From the NCBI GenBank assembly GCA_026874595.1, contig CM049306.1, positions 55,024,019 through 55,088,018 of the forward strand: a DNA stretch of 64,000 nucleotides, in the 5' to 3' direction. The notes beneath the pieces are model-generated. The model ran no database searches. It worked only from the letters and a program-made list of their open reading frames with translations, and was not told the DNA's origin. The DNA is from Sipunculus nudus (lineage: Eukaryota; Annelida; Sipuncula; Golfingiida; Sipunculidae). The position numbers and the translations under genes were made by a program. Positions 46,208 to 58,121 of the stretch are shown here, piece after piece (within the stretch, counting starts at the first letter, position 1; every line of letters starts with the position of its first letter).

Positions 46208-46757
46208 CGGACTGAATGTAATAGACAGAGAGAAACAGTCAAACGTACGATAGTGCCGGACTGAATTTAACAGACAGAGGGAAACAGTCAAACGATATTG
46301 CCGGACTGAATGTACAGATAGAGGGAAACAGTCAAACGTACGATAGTGCCGGACTGAATTGAACAGACAGAGGGAAATAGTCAAACGATATTGCCAGACT
46401 GAATGTAACAGACAGAGGGAAACAGTCAAACGTACGATAGTGCCGGACTTAATTGAACAGACAGAGGGAAACAGTCAAACGATATTGCCTGACTGAATGA
46501 AACAGACAAAGGGAAACAGTCAAAGGATAGTGCCGGACTGAATGTAACAGACAGAGGGAAACAATCAAACGATATTGCCGGACTGAATGTAACAGACAGA
46601 GGGAAACGGTCAATAGATAGTGCCGGAATGAATGTAACAGACAGAGGGAACCAGTCAAACGTACGATAGTGCCGGACTGAATGAAACAAACAGAGGGAAA
46701 CATTCAAACGATTTTGCCGGAGTGAATGTAATAAACGGAAAGAAACAGTCAAACCAT
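46208..46757. repeat. Minisatellite, alternating 45-bp and 49-bp units
   Basis: About 12 copies of CAGACAGAGGGAAACAGTC plus AAACGATATTGCCGGACTGA or AAACGTACGATAGTGCCGGA. The two versions alternate for part of the array, giving a ~94-bp dimer. The 45-bp unit is 15 codons, so the minus strand shows long repetitive frames (FDCFPLSVTFSPALS); the 49-bp units break them. Confidence 0.92.
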
Positions 46758-47189
46758 AGTGCAACCAATACTAATTATTTTCAGAGAATGAATGAATCAC
46801 CAAAACCCACACCAGTCATGCTGTTAACAGAGGCGCTAGCTGCTAAACACACACTGAATTGCGTGGTTATCCATAATCTCACAGAAATCACAGTGAGAAC
46901 GTACTCAGGGAGACAGGTTGTGTGCTTCTGCATAAATTTCAATCTCACAGTCACATCATAAAATGTTCTCGAAAGATTTGAGAATATGTCTGATCCGATC
47001 ACATACTCTGTCATCGTAGTCTTAAACAAAACTGACTGTCCTAAGCGAAACAAGCTAGTATGTGGTCGCTTGAGATCAAAATATTTAACAGGAATCGAGG
47101 AAAAAGAATTTGCGTCCTTGACAAAAACGTGAACACTACACGACTTTCAGCAGCCGATATCCAGAAATTAGCTTATTAAAACTGTAAGT

Positions 47190-47318
47190 TCAAAGTTCAA
47201 AGGAGTCAAAAATTTGAACTGGTAAATTCAATTAAGGATTGTCCCGATTCGACTGTTGATATTGAATACTTGGAAGAAGAGATGAAAAGCTTTATGTCTA
47301 AAGTAGTTGCTTTACCAT
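47190..47318 (+). CDS. Candidate internal exon, 43 codons, unknown
   Basis: After the acceptor-like ctgtaag (47183-47189) a frame runs FKVQRSQKFELVNSIKDC, then STVDIEYLEEEMKSF and VVALP, into a strong donor (gtaagt at 47319). Upstream bases are also coding-like, but stops and frame changes break them. It could be an exon or a decayed transposase fragment. Confidence 0.2.
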
Positions 47319-48082
47319 GTAAGTACACAAATCATCATGCGTTCTGAAACAATGCTTGAAATCGACATGACTGGAAAGACTTCACTGTGTTTTTGTAATT
47401 GCTACTGCCCAAACTAATAATCTCTTGGACAATTAATCGACAGTGACATTTCATATTTTATATTTATATTCCTGCTTCATTTACTAAAAAAAATAATATG
47501 ATATTAAGGATTACGTCATATTATCGAATACCGTATTTAGTCATGCCTTCATGTATAGATATACTGCAACATCTTATAGCAGAGTGTCAGTTGTAGATAA
47601 ACATTAAAATGTTGATCCTTTCTCCTCCAGGAAGTTCTCCTATTGAATTGCAATTTAATCTGTCCATGCTCTGTGGTTCAAAATTATGAAGCGAAGAACA
47701 CAGTTATTTTAATCGAAAAAAAATCAGATTTCACTGGTCTGCCACCATTGGTATTTATCTTCTCATTGTCACGTGGCATTGTTGTGAATCGTTTCAAGAT
47801 TCCACGTGAATGAAAAGGTGATTCTTTCCAAAGGAAGTATCCAGCATATATTAAAGCTTATATTGCATAATATGTTTGCTTAGTAAGGTTCATATTGCTT
47901 GGAATCATTTTAAGTGAGCATTTTTAAAGTTGTTGCCTTTTAAGAAGAATTTGAATACTTGATCAAATGGTTTTGAATAATGCACAACCAAGAGATTTCA
48001 GAACAAAGATATCTTTCTGACAAGTAAAAACTAGTATGATCATCCTGTTCCTATATGTCCTGACCATAGGTTTCTTTGCCAG

Positions 48083-48513
48083 TTCATTCTGGTGTCCATC
48101 GTTGCAAGTATAGCAATCAGTATTGGTGTCACTGCAACGTCAATTAGACATCACATGGGGACCCATATCTGAGTGATGAGGAGGATATGTATTACATTTT
48201 AACCAAACTGGTCTACTACCTGGTGTTTTTCATGGTTCCTCTACCCACAGTCGGTACTCTGTCTGCCTGTATTATTGGTGGCGTAATCATCCGAAACCGG
48301 AAGCGGAAAGTCATGTCCCGAAATGCAAATGAGTTACCGGGCGTGCGGATCAACTTAGGTTTGCTGGCCAGCAAGTCAAAATTTATTCTGCTACAAACGC
48401 CTATCAAGATTTTTGAGGTGATGTTGGTATTTTCCGGACCTGGTGACCTTTTAATCAGGTCTTTCATCAGTCCTCCTTGGTTAACCCCCCACCTCCCCCC
48501 CCCCCTTCCCTAA
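48083..48513 (+). pseudogene. Receptor-like exon relic, unit 1 copy (frameshifted)
   Basis: It follows the acceptor-like tttctttgccag and reads FILVSIVASIAISIGV. A 2-bp insertion (CA, about 48152) shifts the frame ahead of the second hydrophobic segment, which is read in another frame as YYLVFFMVPLPTVGTLSACI and then RNRKRK. The layout is hydrophobic helix, acidic loop, Pro-containing helix and basic loop, like TM4-TM5-ICL3 of a rhodopsin-type receptor. No other receptor exons were seen. Confidence 0.4.
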
Positions 48514-48515
48514 TC

Positions 48516-48535
48516 CTGCCATGGATCCGCCCCTG
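48516..48535 (-). mobile_element. hAT-like terminus, unit 1
   Basis: On the minus strand CAGGGGCGGATCCATGGCAG starts at 48535. CAGGGGCGGATCC is typical of hAT terminal repeats. A C-rich/G-rich run follows inward. The other terminus was not identified. Confidence 0.5.
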
Positions 48536-48900
48536 CATAGGTAACGTGTGTCACTGCGTAACCAGATGTCCGATGATGCGCATGCACGACAACTCGTAAA
48601 GATTAAGAAGTCACATGTAAGAAGAAATACACGGTAGGGAGATTTGAAAATCCTTAATTATGAAGTTGCGAAATACGATACGTGCCCGCTCTGTATATGT
48701 TTTACGCAACTGATCCTGCCTATACACATATATATATTTATGTGTGTGTGTGTTTGTGTGTAGGTTTGCGTGGGTACAATGAAAATTGAAGAGTTGAACG
48801 GTTGCAATGCCGAAATGCAAGCGAAGCCCCGTTCGTGTCAAGACGGCATAGGCGGCGGAGACGGGGGGATGGAGGGGTCATGACCCCCCCTTGTGAATAA

Positions 48901-48931
48901 AGTGTGTGTGTGGGGGGGGGGGGGGGGGGGG
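48901..48931. repeat. (GT)n/(G)n run, inverted partner at 52439-52470
   Basis: GT repeats pass into about 20 G. In unit 1 the C-run plus (CA)n at 52439-52470 is its reverse complement; in unit 2 the partners are 56577-56594 and 57034-57066. A 26-bp segment (CCGGGAATGAAAGG then TCACGTCTCCGT, 48947-48972) likewise has an inverted partner at 52516-52541. Confidence 0.85.
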
Positions 48932-49271
48932 CATCATATGTTATATCCGGGAATGAAAGGTCACGTCTCCGTCAACCTATAGTGTCAAGGCTGTTAGTCT
49001 GATCAAGTACTGTAACCCACCGTACACACTCAGCTGAGCGCATGGTGGGACATATAGTTATGTACGACAGAAGCGGAGTATTCGACTTTGACACGGGGAG
49101 GCTTTATATATAGCCATGTTTTGTTGGGACTATGTGTCCCACAACGCTGTAATTTAATTCTTTAATTATATTACAATTATTTATTTGCATTTCATGTCAA
49201 CGGCATTAAAATATTTTAAGAAATGGACCTTATTTCTTTGTTAATTGTTTTATTGTACTTTAAAACAAGTA

Positions 49272-52200
49272 TTTTTTTATTTTTTTATTGCATTTATATA
49301 CATAAATATATCACAACAATAACAACACTTTTACATTGAATAACAAACAGTAATCACATATATTTTAAAATACAATAACATGAGGAATTATAAATAGCTA
49401 TATCTTATTTACCAGATTCTGTATTATTTAATTTCCCCATAACAACATACAACATTAAACTTGACAAATAGACATACATTATTAATCAGAATAGCAAACA
49501 TTCCGTGCATACATATTTAACTCATATATATGGAAATTAGAGAGTATCTATAATTAGAAAAAAAATAATGAAACATTTCATTTGTCACTGATTATCTTAT
49601 CTGAGGCATTAACTGATTCCACTTTTTTTAAATGGAATTCTATTTTTCCTTTCTTTTCAGCAATAATATATTCCTCTTTTTGAAGAGATATTACTAAAGA
49701 CTTAAACTTATAGAAGAGATCTGTTTCGCTTTTACATTCCTTTCCTTTATATATGGTGAGTTTATACAGTACAATAATAGTGTTTACCATAATATTACTG
49801 TCATCAACAGGCAGCACTCCAAAAATTATGGCATTTGATGTGAAGTCTGGCATACATATTTCAACTTGTTTTAACCAATCACATATTTTAAAATATAAAT
49901 TCTTTGTAACCATACATTGACAAAACAGGTGGAATAATGTTTCCTTATATAAAAAGCAATAATCACATCTGTCACTCCCTATTAATTTCCATTTATACAG
50001 CTGATCATTGACTGGTAAATAATTATTTAAGATTTTATACTGGAATTCTCTGGTGTATCTGTCCAATGAAATATAATATATAGCTGAGAAACGTTGTTCT
50101 TTTTCTTGAATAGATACATCCAAGTATTCATCCCGTTTATTATTTCTGATACTAGTTATATCTCATATGCATTTCGTATAGATTAATTTTGAACATAACT
50201 GTGTAAGATCATATGATACATTCTTGATAAATACAATATTACTGTAAATAATATTTTTGTCCAAATGTTCATAATCAAGCATGTCACACAAATTCTTGCG
50301 TATACAGCTGATGACAGAATGAAGTTGAAGTGTCTGTAAAGATGTTAAGGTAACACCAAAATCATTTTCCTTTTTAAATGATCCGTCAGTGTTAATCAAA
50401 TCTCCTATAAAATTTATGCCTAAAGAAGAGCGTTTGTTATAAAATATAGATTTGTTACCAATTTTCAAAAATTTATTATTCCATATAGGCTGAGATAAAA
50501 CTTCGACTGTGTACACAGGTGTACAATTTATCACATCAGCCCATGACATCAAGCACTTCTTATAAAACATTGGTATTAACTTTGGAATTGTGTTTACATC
50601 AAAATTAGTTCTTATGAATGTAACACCTCCAATTTTTTCCAAATGTTTTGTTACCAACTTGGTCCAAGGATTTCCTTGTTCAAGAATAAGTCTTTTTATC
50701 CATAAAACTTGCTGAGCTTTTATCATTAATCTAACATCTGGTGGATTCAGACCGCCTTTACTGTATGGACTGACTGCAGTGTTATACTTCACCTTTGGTT
50801 TTTTACCATTCCAAACAAATTTATTTACTGCATTTTGTATATATTCAATAAAACCTTTCGGTGGTTCACACATGTTTGTCACATATAAAATATTTGATAT
50901 AATGAGAGACCGAACCACTTCAATTTTACCATATACTGTCAATGAACGTTGTTGCCATAAGTTGAGTATTTGGATTATTTTTTCCTTAAGTCCGGTGAAA
51001 TTTTTTTCTATAACCATATCAGAATCATAGGAAAAATATATACCTAAAATTCGTATAACATTTGAATATAAATTAACCCATTTACAATTTATTGACTTAT
51101 TTTGATGATATTTATACCTGCCAAGCCATGCGGCCTCTGATTTTTCATAATTTACTTCAAGAGAAGTGTAATGTGAAAAACACTTTAAAACTTTCACTAA
51201 CTCATTAAAAGAATTTACATCTTGAAGGAAGAAAGTCGAATCATCGGCTAACATACACATTTTATGCTCTATAGATGACAAAGTAATGCCTCTAATATTT
51301 TTATTTGTACGAATTTGTTTTGCTAAAACTTCCAATACAAACACAAACAGATAACATGCCATAGGATCACCTTGGCGAGTGCCCCTTACTACTGAAAAAT
51401 AATGACTAGTCACTCCATTATTGATAATTGCACTCTCTAAATTAGTATACATAGTCTTTATCCATGAAATAAAACAATCACCAAATCCAATTTCCTTAAT
51501 ACACAGTATATATATGTGTGATCAATTGAGTCAAAGGCTGCGGCAAAGTCTGCAGCAAACATAATACCAGATACATCTTTTTGTTTACAATAATACATGA
51601 CATCTTGAATTAGCCTGATTGGTTCACCAATAAATCTCCCTTTGATAAAAGCACTTTGTTCTTTAGGTATAATCTTAGGTAATATTTTTTTCATTCTCTC
51701 AACAAGTGCTTTACTAAGTATTTTATAATCAACATTAATTAGGCTAATGGGTCGCCATGACTTAATGTAACGTGTATCTTTTCCTGGTTTCTCGAGTAAA
51801 GTAATTATTGCTTGTCGTTGACTAGGTGACAACTGACCTTCTATAAAACTGTAATTTATAGAATCTACTAAATCTGTTCCTATCACTGGGAAAAAATATT
51901 CATAAAATTCTTTGGTCAATCCATCATTACCAGGTGTTTTATTTGATGGCATTAATTTTACAATTTTATAAGCTTCTGGAAAGGATAAGGGGCCATCACA
52001 TAATGAAGACTGTTCATTTGATAGTTTTTGGATATTAAGATCTTTTAAATACTCTTCACATTCAGGATAGCTAACATTTATAGACCTTTTGAAATTCTTA
52101 GTATAAAATGCAGTTAGTTCATGAAGTATATCACTTTGCATAGTTATTTCTTTTTCATCAATTATTAATTTTCTGACATGTGATTTTCTTTTGTTTCTTT

Positions 52201-52337
52201 TTTCTAAATTGAGAAAGTAAGTGCTATTTCTCTCCCCTTCCTCTCGCCACTGTGCCCTTGAGCGAATTATTATCCCTTCTGTAATGTAGTTGTAATTTTC
52301 TTCCAGACGTTGTTTTGTTTCTATATAATCCTTTACA
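49272..52337 (-). mobile_element. 5'-truncated L1/Tx1-like LINE inserted in unit 1 only
   Basis: Unit 2 is uninterrupted at the matching site (56932-56945), apart from 12 bp (ACATGTAAACAT) absent in unit 1. The insertion is therefore precise and postdates the duplication, or was absent from the copied allele. The 3' end (low coordinate) is A-rich with AATAAA-type words on the minus strand. The 5' end stops inside ORF2 at 52337. About 300 bp of 3' UTR follows the last stop at 49578. Confidence 0.93.
49578..52337 (-). pseudogene. LINE ORF2 (reverse transcriptase), one frameshift and one nonsense codon
   Basis: The frame is open from the truncation point: RSRAQWREEGERNSTYFLN, PGNDGLTKEFYEYF, SWRPISLINVDYKILSKAL, EQSAFIKGRFIGE and catalytic motif A FAADFAAAFDSIDH. 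A single-base shift near 51490 then moves the frame. It continues with RGTRQGDPMACYLFVFVLE (motif B), MLADDSTFFL (motif C, ADD instead of the usual FADD/YVDD) and EVNYEKSEAAWLG. A TGA at 50165-50163 interrupts the same frame, which resumes to a C-terminal Cys/His segment CDYCFLYKETLFHLFCQC and ends at 49578. The endonuclease domain is lost. Only two lesions in 2.7 kb indicates recent insertion. Confidence 0.93.
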
Positions 52338-52437
52338 AGCTATGATTATCATGCTAAATCATAGGTTTACATTTACATCGCGTGTTTAGTACTTGCTGTG
52401 CTCGCTGCACTCACACTCTACAGTTTCACATTTTATC

Positions 52438-52469
<32 letters not shown>

Positions 52470-53533
52470 AACAGCACCTTCCCCCGCCTATGGACGGAGA
52501 CCTGACCTCTGGGTAACGGAGACGTCACCTTTCATTCCCGGAAGGCAGGTGGCATGATGACTATCCTGTAGGTCTATGAGGGCTTAAATTAGGGCCGTCT
52601 TAAAGAAGCAAAGCGGCCGGTCCGCCTGTGTCCGCGAATGATAAAATTCCAAGAGGTCCTGCCCATCACGTATTAACTGTAATGTCCCCTTCTTGTATCT
52701 GTTTCGGGAATAATTTAAAAAAATGTAAAAAATCGAATCTTTGATAAAAAAAGGAAAGCCCGGTTTTTTAATGAGTCTGAAGTGGTTAGTAAACAAATAA
52801 AAAATTACGAGGCCTTAGTTCCGTGGTGGATGAGGACTTAATAAAATATTATATGGGATTAAGGGGAAGTGCTGTCAATTTTTCCCGCTTGCCGCACGTT
52901 TGTGAATGCGACGGTGCACCTTTACACGGGGGCGATGGATATTTAAGAGGAATCGTGGTAATCCCAAGCCGTAGTTGAATTGATTGGACCCCAAAAAATA
53001 GAACAATCCCAGCTGAAATAGGCATGGGACAGGCCCTTTTTTATACCCGGAACGCTGGAAGAGGCTGGAGAATGAATGAAGGATAGGGCCATTTTGAGTC
53101 CGAATTCCTGGGAAATTGCAATTAAAAAAATCACAGGGACCTTATTAACCCATTCCAGCTTAGGAAACGGTCATTAAAATATTGTCGGGAGTCCATATTA
53201 TCCTACCAGTGGGCTGGGATGGCCCAGAAACCCGCAATTACACGGGTATCCATAACATGTTATGCCAATTTTTTTATGTAATTATTCAATACATATGTCT
53301 ATAAGTCTAAAACGCGGAGAATTAATAGACAATTTGCGGAGAGTTTAAATATCATGCAACTGTAACCGTCGGATTTGAATGAGTGTATTGGTAAGCAGAT
53401 GGTGATACTTTTTATTTTTTATTTTTTTTTTATTTACCATCAAATGTAAGCAAAAGTACAATTTATTTATTATATTATGTATTTCCTTAAGAGCCTGTAA
53501 ATTTTATAAAACTGCATGGATTTTGCATATACC
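52338..53533. repeat. Unit 1 shared spacer, counterpart of 56935-58121
   Basis: It is about 95 percent alike between units, with no convincing ORF. It includes the poly-C/(CA)n run and an AT-rich 3' part before the minisatellite. Small minus-strand frames (52584-52796, 57182-57394) are conserved only because the DNA is. Confidence 0.8.
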
Positions 53534-54366
53534 GGCAGTTGTTTGTGTGCACACATTGTCTAAGACCAGTTGTCTATGTGCACTTATGATCTGAAGGAAG
53601 TTGTCTATGTCCACAAGTTGTGCACTTGTTGTCCATGGAAGTTGTCTATGTGCAGTTGTTGTGTACGAGCAGTTGTCTATATGCACTTGTTGTTTAATGG
53701 CAGTCGTCTATGTGCAGATGTTGTCTAATGGAAGTTGTCTACGTACACAGGTTGTGTAAGAGCGGTTGTCTATGTGCACAAGTTGCTAAGAGCAGTTGTC
53801 TATATGCACTTGTTGTCTAATTGCGGTTTTCTATGGGCAGTTGTTGTCTAATGGAAGTTGTCTATTAGCAGTTGTTGTCTACGAGCAGTTGTTTGTGTGC
53901 ACTTGTTGTCTAATGGCGAATGTCAATGAGCACTTGCTGTCTACGAGCAATTGTCTATGTGCACAAGTTGTCTCTTAGAGCAGTTGAATATGTACACAGG
54001 TTGTCTAAGAGCAGTTGTCTATATGCACTTGTTGTCCAATTGCGGTTGTCTATGTGCAGATGTTGTCTAATGGAAGTTGTTTACGTGCACTTGTTGTCTA
54101 ATGGTGGTTGTCTATGTGCAATTGTTATCCCGTGTAAGTTGTTTACGTGCACCAGTTGTCTACGAGCAGTTGTCCATGTGCACAAGTTGAATACGAGCAG
54201 TTGTCTATGTGCACAAGTGGTCTAAGAGCAGTCGTCTTTGTGCATTTAATGGCAGTTGTCTATGTGCAGTTGTTGTCCAATGAAAGTTGTCTATGTGCAA
54301 TGGTGGTCTACGAGCAAGTGTGTATGTGTATATGTTTTCAAAGAGCAGTTGTCTATGTGCACTTAG
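53534..54366. repeat. 31-bp minisatellite, unit 1 (about 27 copies)
   Basis: The consensus is about GAGCAGTTGTCTATGTGCAC plus TTGTTGTCTAA. Variant positions include TAATGGC versus TACGAGC and ACAAG versus ACTTG. All reading frames give Cys/Val/Leu-rich or His/Asn/Leu-rich peptides. As 31 is not a multiple of three, these frames have no coding meaning. Confidence 0.96.
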
Positions 54367-54389
54367 TTAAATTGGCTGCCGGCCCATAT

Positions 54390-55290
54390 CTGATGTAGCC
54401 AAACGCCCTGTAGTATAGCATCTGTTACAGGTGGTCAAAAACACAGTGTTATGGGTAAAAAGTCAGGTGTGTGTTGAAAAGTCTGGAAAAGTTGTGTCCA
54501 GGAAGGCCATGTTGATGTGTACAATAGATAATGGCCCTGTTGAGCATTTTGTGGGTGGTCACAATCCTGTATTTATAAGAGCAGGGTGAAATGGCTTGTA
54601 TTTTTTTTTAGAATATTGGTGTAAATCCAGACTGAATGACAGCAGAACCATTGGTGTGTGAGCATTATTGCAGCTGTGAGGTGGAAAAGCAGATGGCTGA
54701 AAATCTCCAGATTCCAGCCTGAGCACTTTTCTCTCAATTTCAAAGTGGTGTGAGACATTTTGCTAAATGAGTTGGACCCTGTGCTTTGCAATCCCAGCTG
54801 GTGGGTGCCACAGGGTTGCTGTAGTGCAAAAACCAGGTGTGTGGGTTGAAAAATGTGGAAATATGGGGCCCGGAAAGGCCAATCTGCGGGTATACAATAG
54901 ATAGTGGCCCTGTTGAGCATGTTGTGGGTGGTTGAAATCCTGTATTTATAAGAGCAGGGTGAAATGGCTTGTATTTTTTTTTTTTTTTAGAATATTGGTG
55001 TAAATCCTGACAATGACAGCCGAACCATTGGTGTGTGAGCAGTATTTCAGCTGTGCGGTGGAAAAGCAGATGGCTAAAAATCACCAGACTCCAGCCTGAG
55101 CACTTTTTTTAAAATTCAAAGTCTTGTGAGACTTTTTGCTGAGGAAGTTGGGCCCCCCTGCTTTGCAATGCCAGCTGGTGGGTGCCTAAGGGCTGCTGGG
55201 TTGCAAAAACCCAGGTGTGTGGGCTTTGTGCAAATGCGGGGGCAATTTGCCATGTGTTAAATATGCCGCTCTCCGACAAAACTCCTGGAG
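54390..55290. repeat. ~370-bp tandem repeat with TATA motifs, unit 1
   Basis: About two and a half copies, phased at 54466, 54836 and 55214 by GGTGTGTG. The first two carry TGTATTTATAAGAGCAGGG, a good TATA-box match, preceded by CAATAGATA and TTGAGCAT. No ORF follows consistently. Confidence 0.85.
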
Positions 55291-55476
55291 GTCATAAATC
55301 ATTTTAAGTGAGCATTTTTAAAGTTGTTGCCTTTTAAGAAGAATTTGAATACTCGATCAAATGGTTTTGAATAATGCACAACCAAGAGATTTCAGAACAA
55401 AGATATCTTTCTGACAAGTAAACACTATTATGATCATCCTGTTCCTACGTGTCCTGCCCATAGGTTTCTTTGACAG

Positions 55477-55728
55477 TTCATTCTAGTGTCCATCGTTGCA
55501 AGTATGGTAATCAGTATTGGTGTCACTGCACCGTCAATTAGACATCATGGGGACCCATATCTGAGTGATGAGGAGGATATGTATTACATTTTAAACAAAC
55601 TGGTCTACTACCTGGTGTTTTTCATGGTTCCTCTGCTCACAGTCAGTACTCTGTCTGCCTGTATTATTGGTGGCGTAATCATCCGAAACCGGAAGCGGAA
55701 AGTCATGTCCCGAAATGCAAATGAGTAA
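55477..55728 (+). pseudogene. Receptor-like exon relic, unit 2 copy (frame intact to an early stop)
   Basis: After tttctttgacag the frame runs 83 codons: FILVSIVASMVISIGVTAPS, then YLSDEEDMYYILNK, LVYYLVFFMVPLLTVSTLS and VIIRNRKRKVMSRNANE, then TAA. A 1-bp deletion relative to unit 1 (GAGTTACC versus GAGTAAC) creates the stop. This copy lacks the 2-bp insertion, so it preserves the ancestral frame across both helices. It may descend from a class A GPCR exon around TM4 and TM5; only two helices are present. Confidence 0.42.
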
Positions 55729-55901
55729 CGGGCGTGCGGATCAACTTAGGTTTGCTGGCCACCATGTCACAGTTTATTCTGCTACATACGCCTATCAAGA
55801 TTTTTGAGGTGGTGTTGGTATTTTCCGGACCTTGTGACATTTTAATCAGGTCTTTCATCAGTCCTCCTTGGTTGACCCCCCCCCCCACCCCTTCCCTAAT
55901 C

Positions 55902-55921
55902 CTGCCATGGATCCGCCCCTG
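55902..55921 (-). mobile_element. hAT-like terminus, unit 2
   Basis: Same sequence as at 48516-48535, duplicated with the unit. Confidence 0.5.
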
Positions 55922-56108
55922 CATAGGTAACGTGTGTCACTGCGTAACCAGATGTCCGATGATGCGCATGCACGACAACTCGTAAAGATTAAGAAGTCAC
56001 ATGTAGAAGAAATACACGGTAGGGAGATTTGAAAATCCTTAATTATGAAGTTTCGAAAAACGATACGTGCCCGCTTTGTATATGTTTTACGCAACTGATC
56101 CTGCCAAT

Positions 56109-56116
<8 letters not shown>

Positions 56117-56169
<53 letters not shown>
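56117..56169. repeat. (TA)n microsatellite in unit 2
   Basis: It replaces the short (TA)n/(GT)n tract found at the same place in unit 1 (48728-48762). Confidence 0.97.
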
Positions 56170-56174
<5 letters not shown>

Positions 56175-56452
56175 AATAACAAGACCATTAAAAAAATTGT
56201 TTATTTTTTTTTCATTTAATGAAGAGACAATGCACAGTAGTATTTCTGTGAATGAAAAATGTGATAAAAAAAATTTTGCAGATAAAGATAATGTACAATA
56301 TCTCGTGTTTTTATTAGAAGCTATGCAATACAGGACAATCCCTTTGTTGACAGAAATAAATACAAGTCCCACAGAATCCTTGGCAGTTCTTCAATTCTTG
56401 ACAGCTGGAAATAAGAAAAAGCAAAAACTAGAGTATTTGAAAATAAATGTAC
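56170..56452 (+). other. Segment present only in unit 2
   Basis: Starting TGGCAAATAACAAGACC, it has no counterpart in unit 1, where (GT)n runs into GTTTGCGTGGGTACAATG. It has an open frame (SVNEKCDKKNFADKDN, LVFLLEAMQYRTIPLLTEIN) that I do not recognise. A captured gene fragment is possible. Confidence 0.45.
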
Positions 56453-58121
56453 AATGAAAATTGAAGAGTTGAACGGTTGCAATGCCGAAATGCAAGCGAA
56501 GCCCCGTTCGTGTCAAGACGGCAAAGGCGGCGGAGACGGGGAGATTGAGGGGTCATGACCCCCCTTGTGATTAAAGTGTGTGTAGGGGGGGGGGCATCAT
56601 ATGTTATATCTGGGAATGAAAGGTCACGTCTCCGTCAAGGCTGTTAGTCTGATCAAGTACTGTAACCCACCGTACACACTCAGCTGAGCGCATGGTGGGA
56701 CATATAGTTATGTACGACAGAAGCGGAGTATTCGACTTTGACACGGGGAGGCTTTATATATAGCCATGTTTTGTTGGGACTATATGTCCCACAACGCTGT
56801 AATTTAATTCTTTAATTATATTACAATTATTTATTTGCATTTCATGTCAACGGCATTAAAATGTTTCAAGAAATGGACCTTATTTCTTTGTTAATTATTT
56901 TATTGTACTTTAAAACAAGTATACATGTAAACATAGCTATGATTATTATGCTTAATCATAGGTTTACATTTACATCGCATGTTTAGTACTTGCTGTGCTC
57001 GCTGTACTCACACTCTACAGTTTCACATTTAAACCCCCCCCCCCCCCCCCCCACCACACACACACACAACAGCACCTTCCTCCGCCTATGGACGGAGACC
57101 TGACCTCTGGGTAACGGAGACGTCACCTTTCATTCCCGGAAGGCAGGTGGCCTGATGACCATCCTGTAGGTCTAAAAGGGCTTAAATTAGGGCCGTCTTA
57201 AAGAAGCAAAGCGGCCGGTCCGCCTGTGTCCGCGAATGATAAAATTCCAAATGGTCCTGCCCATCACGTATTAACTGTAATGTCCCCTTCTTGTATCTGT
57301 TTCGGGAAAAATTTAAAAAAATGTAAAAAATCGAATCTTTGATAAAAAAAGGAAAGCCCGGTTTTTTATTGAGTCTGAAGTGGTAAGTAAACAAATAAAA
57401 AATTACGAGGCCTTAGTTCCGTGGTGGATGAGGACTTAATAAAATATTATAAGGGATTAAGGGGAAGTGCTGTCAATTTTTCCCGCCTGCCGCACGTTTG
57501 TGAATGCGACAGTGCACCTTTACAGGGGCGCGATGGATATTTAAGAGGAATCGTGGTAATCCCAAGCCGTAGTTGAATTGTTTGGACCCAAAAAAAATAA
57601 AACAATCCTAGCTGAAATAGGCATGGGACAGGCCCTTTTTTATACCCGGAACGCTGGAAGAGGCTGGAGAATGAATGAAGGATAGGGCCATTTTGAGTCC
57701 GAATTCCTGGGAAATTGCAATTAAAAAACAATCATAGGGACCTTATTAACCCATTCCAGCTTAAGAAACGGTCATTAAAATATTGTCGGGAGTCCATATT
57801 ATCCTACCAGTGGGCTGGGATGGCCCAGAAACCCACAATTACACGGGTATCCATAACATGTTATGCCAATTTTTTTATGTAATTATTCAATACATATGTC
57901 TATAAGTCTAAAATGGACAATTTGCGGAGAGTTTAAATATCATGCAACTGTAACCGTCGGATTTGAATGAGTGTATTGGTAAGCAGATGGTGATACTTTT
58001 TATTTTTTATTTTTTTTTTATTTACCATCAAATGTAAGCAAAAGTACAATTTATTTATTATATTATGTATTTCCTTAAGAGCCTGTAAATTTTATAAAAC
58101 TGCATGGATTTTGCATATACC

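Larger units (their letters stand above)
47903..55296. repeat. Tandem segmental duplication, unit 1 (7.39 kb)
   Basis: It contains, in order, a receptor-like exon relic, a hAT-like terminus, a GT/G-rich block, a LINE insertion, a C/CA-rich block, a 1.2-kb shared spacer, a 31-bp minisatellite (27 copies) and ~370-bp repeats. Without the LINE it is about 4.33 kb. Left edge ...TTGGAATCATTTT, right edge ...CATAAATC. Confidence 0.93.

Noticed and set aside
48187-48513. 108-codon frame as an intact membrane-protein gene
   Set aside because: Its start lies after a 2-bp frameshift relative to the unit 2 copy, and its 3' half runs into hAT-like and poly-C sequence.
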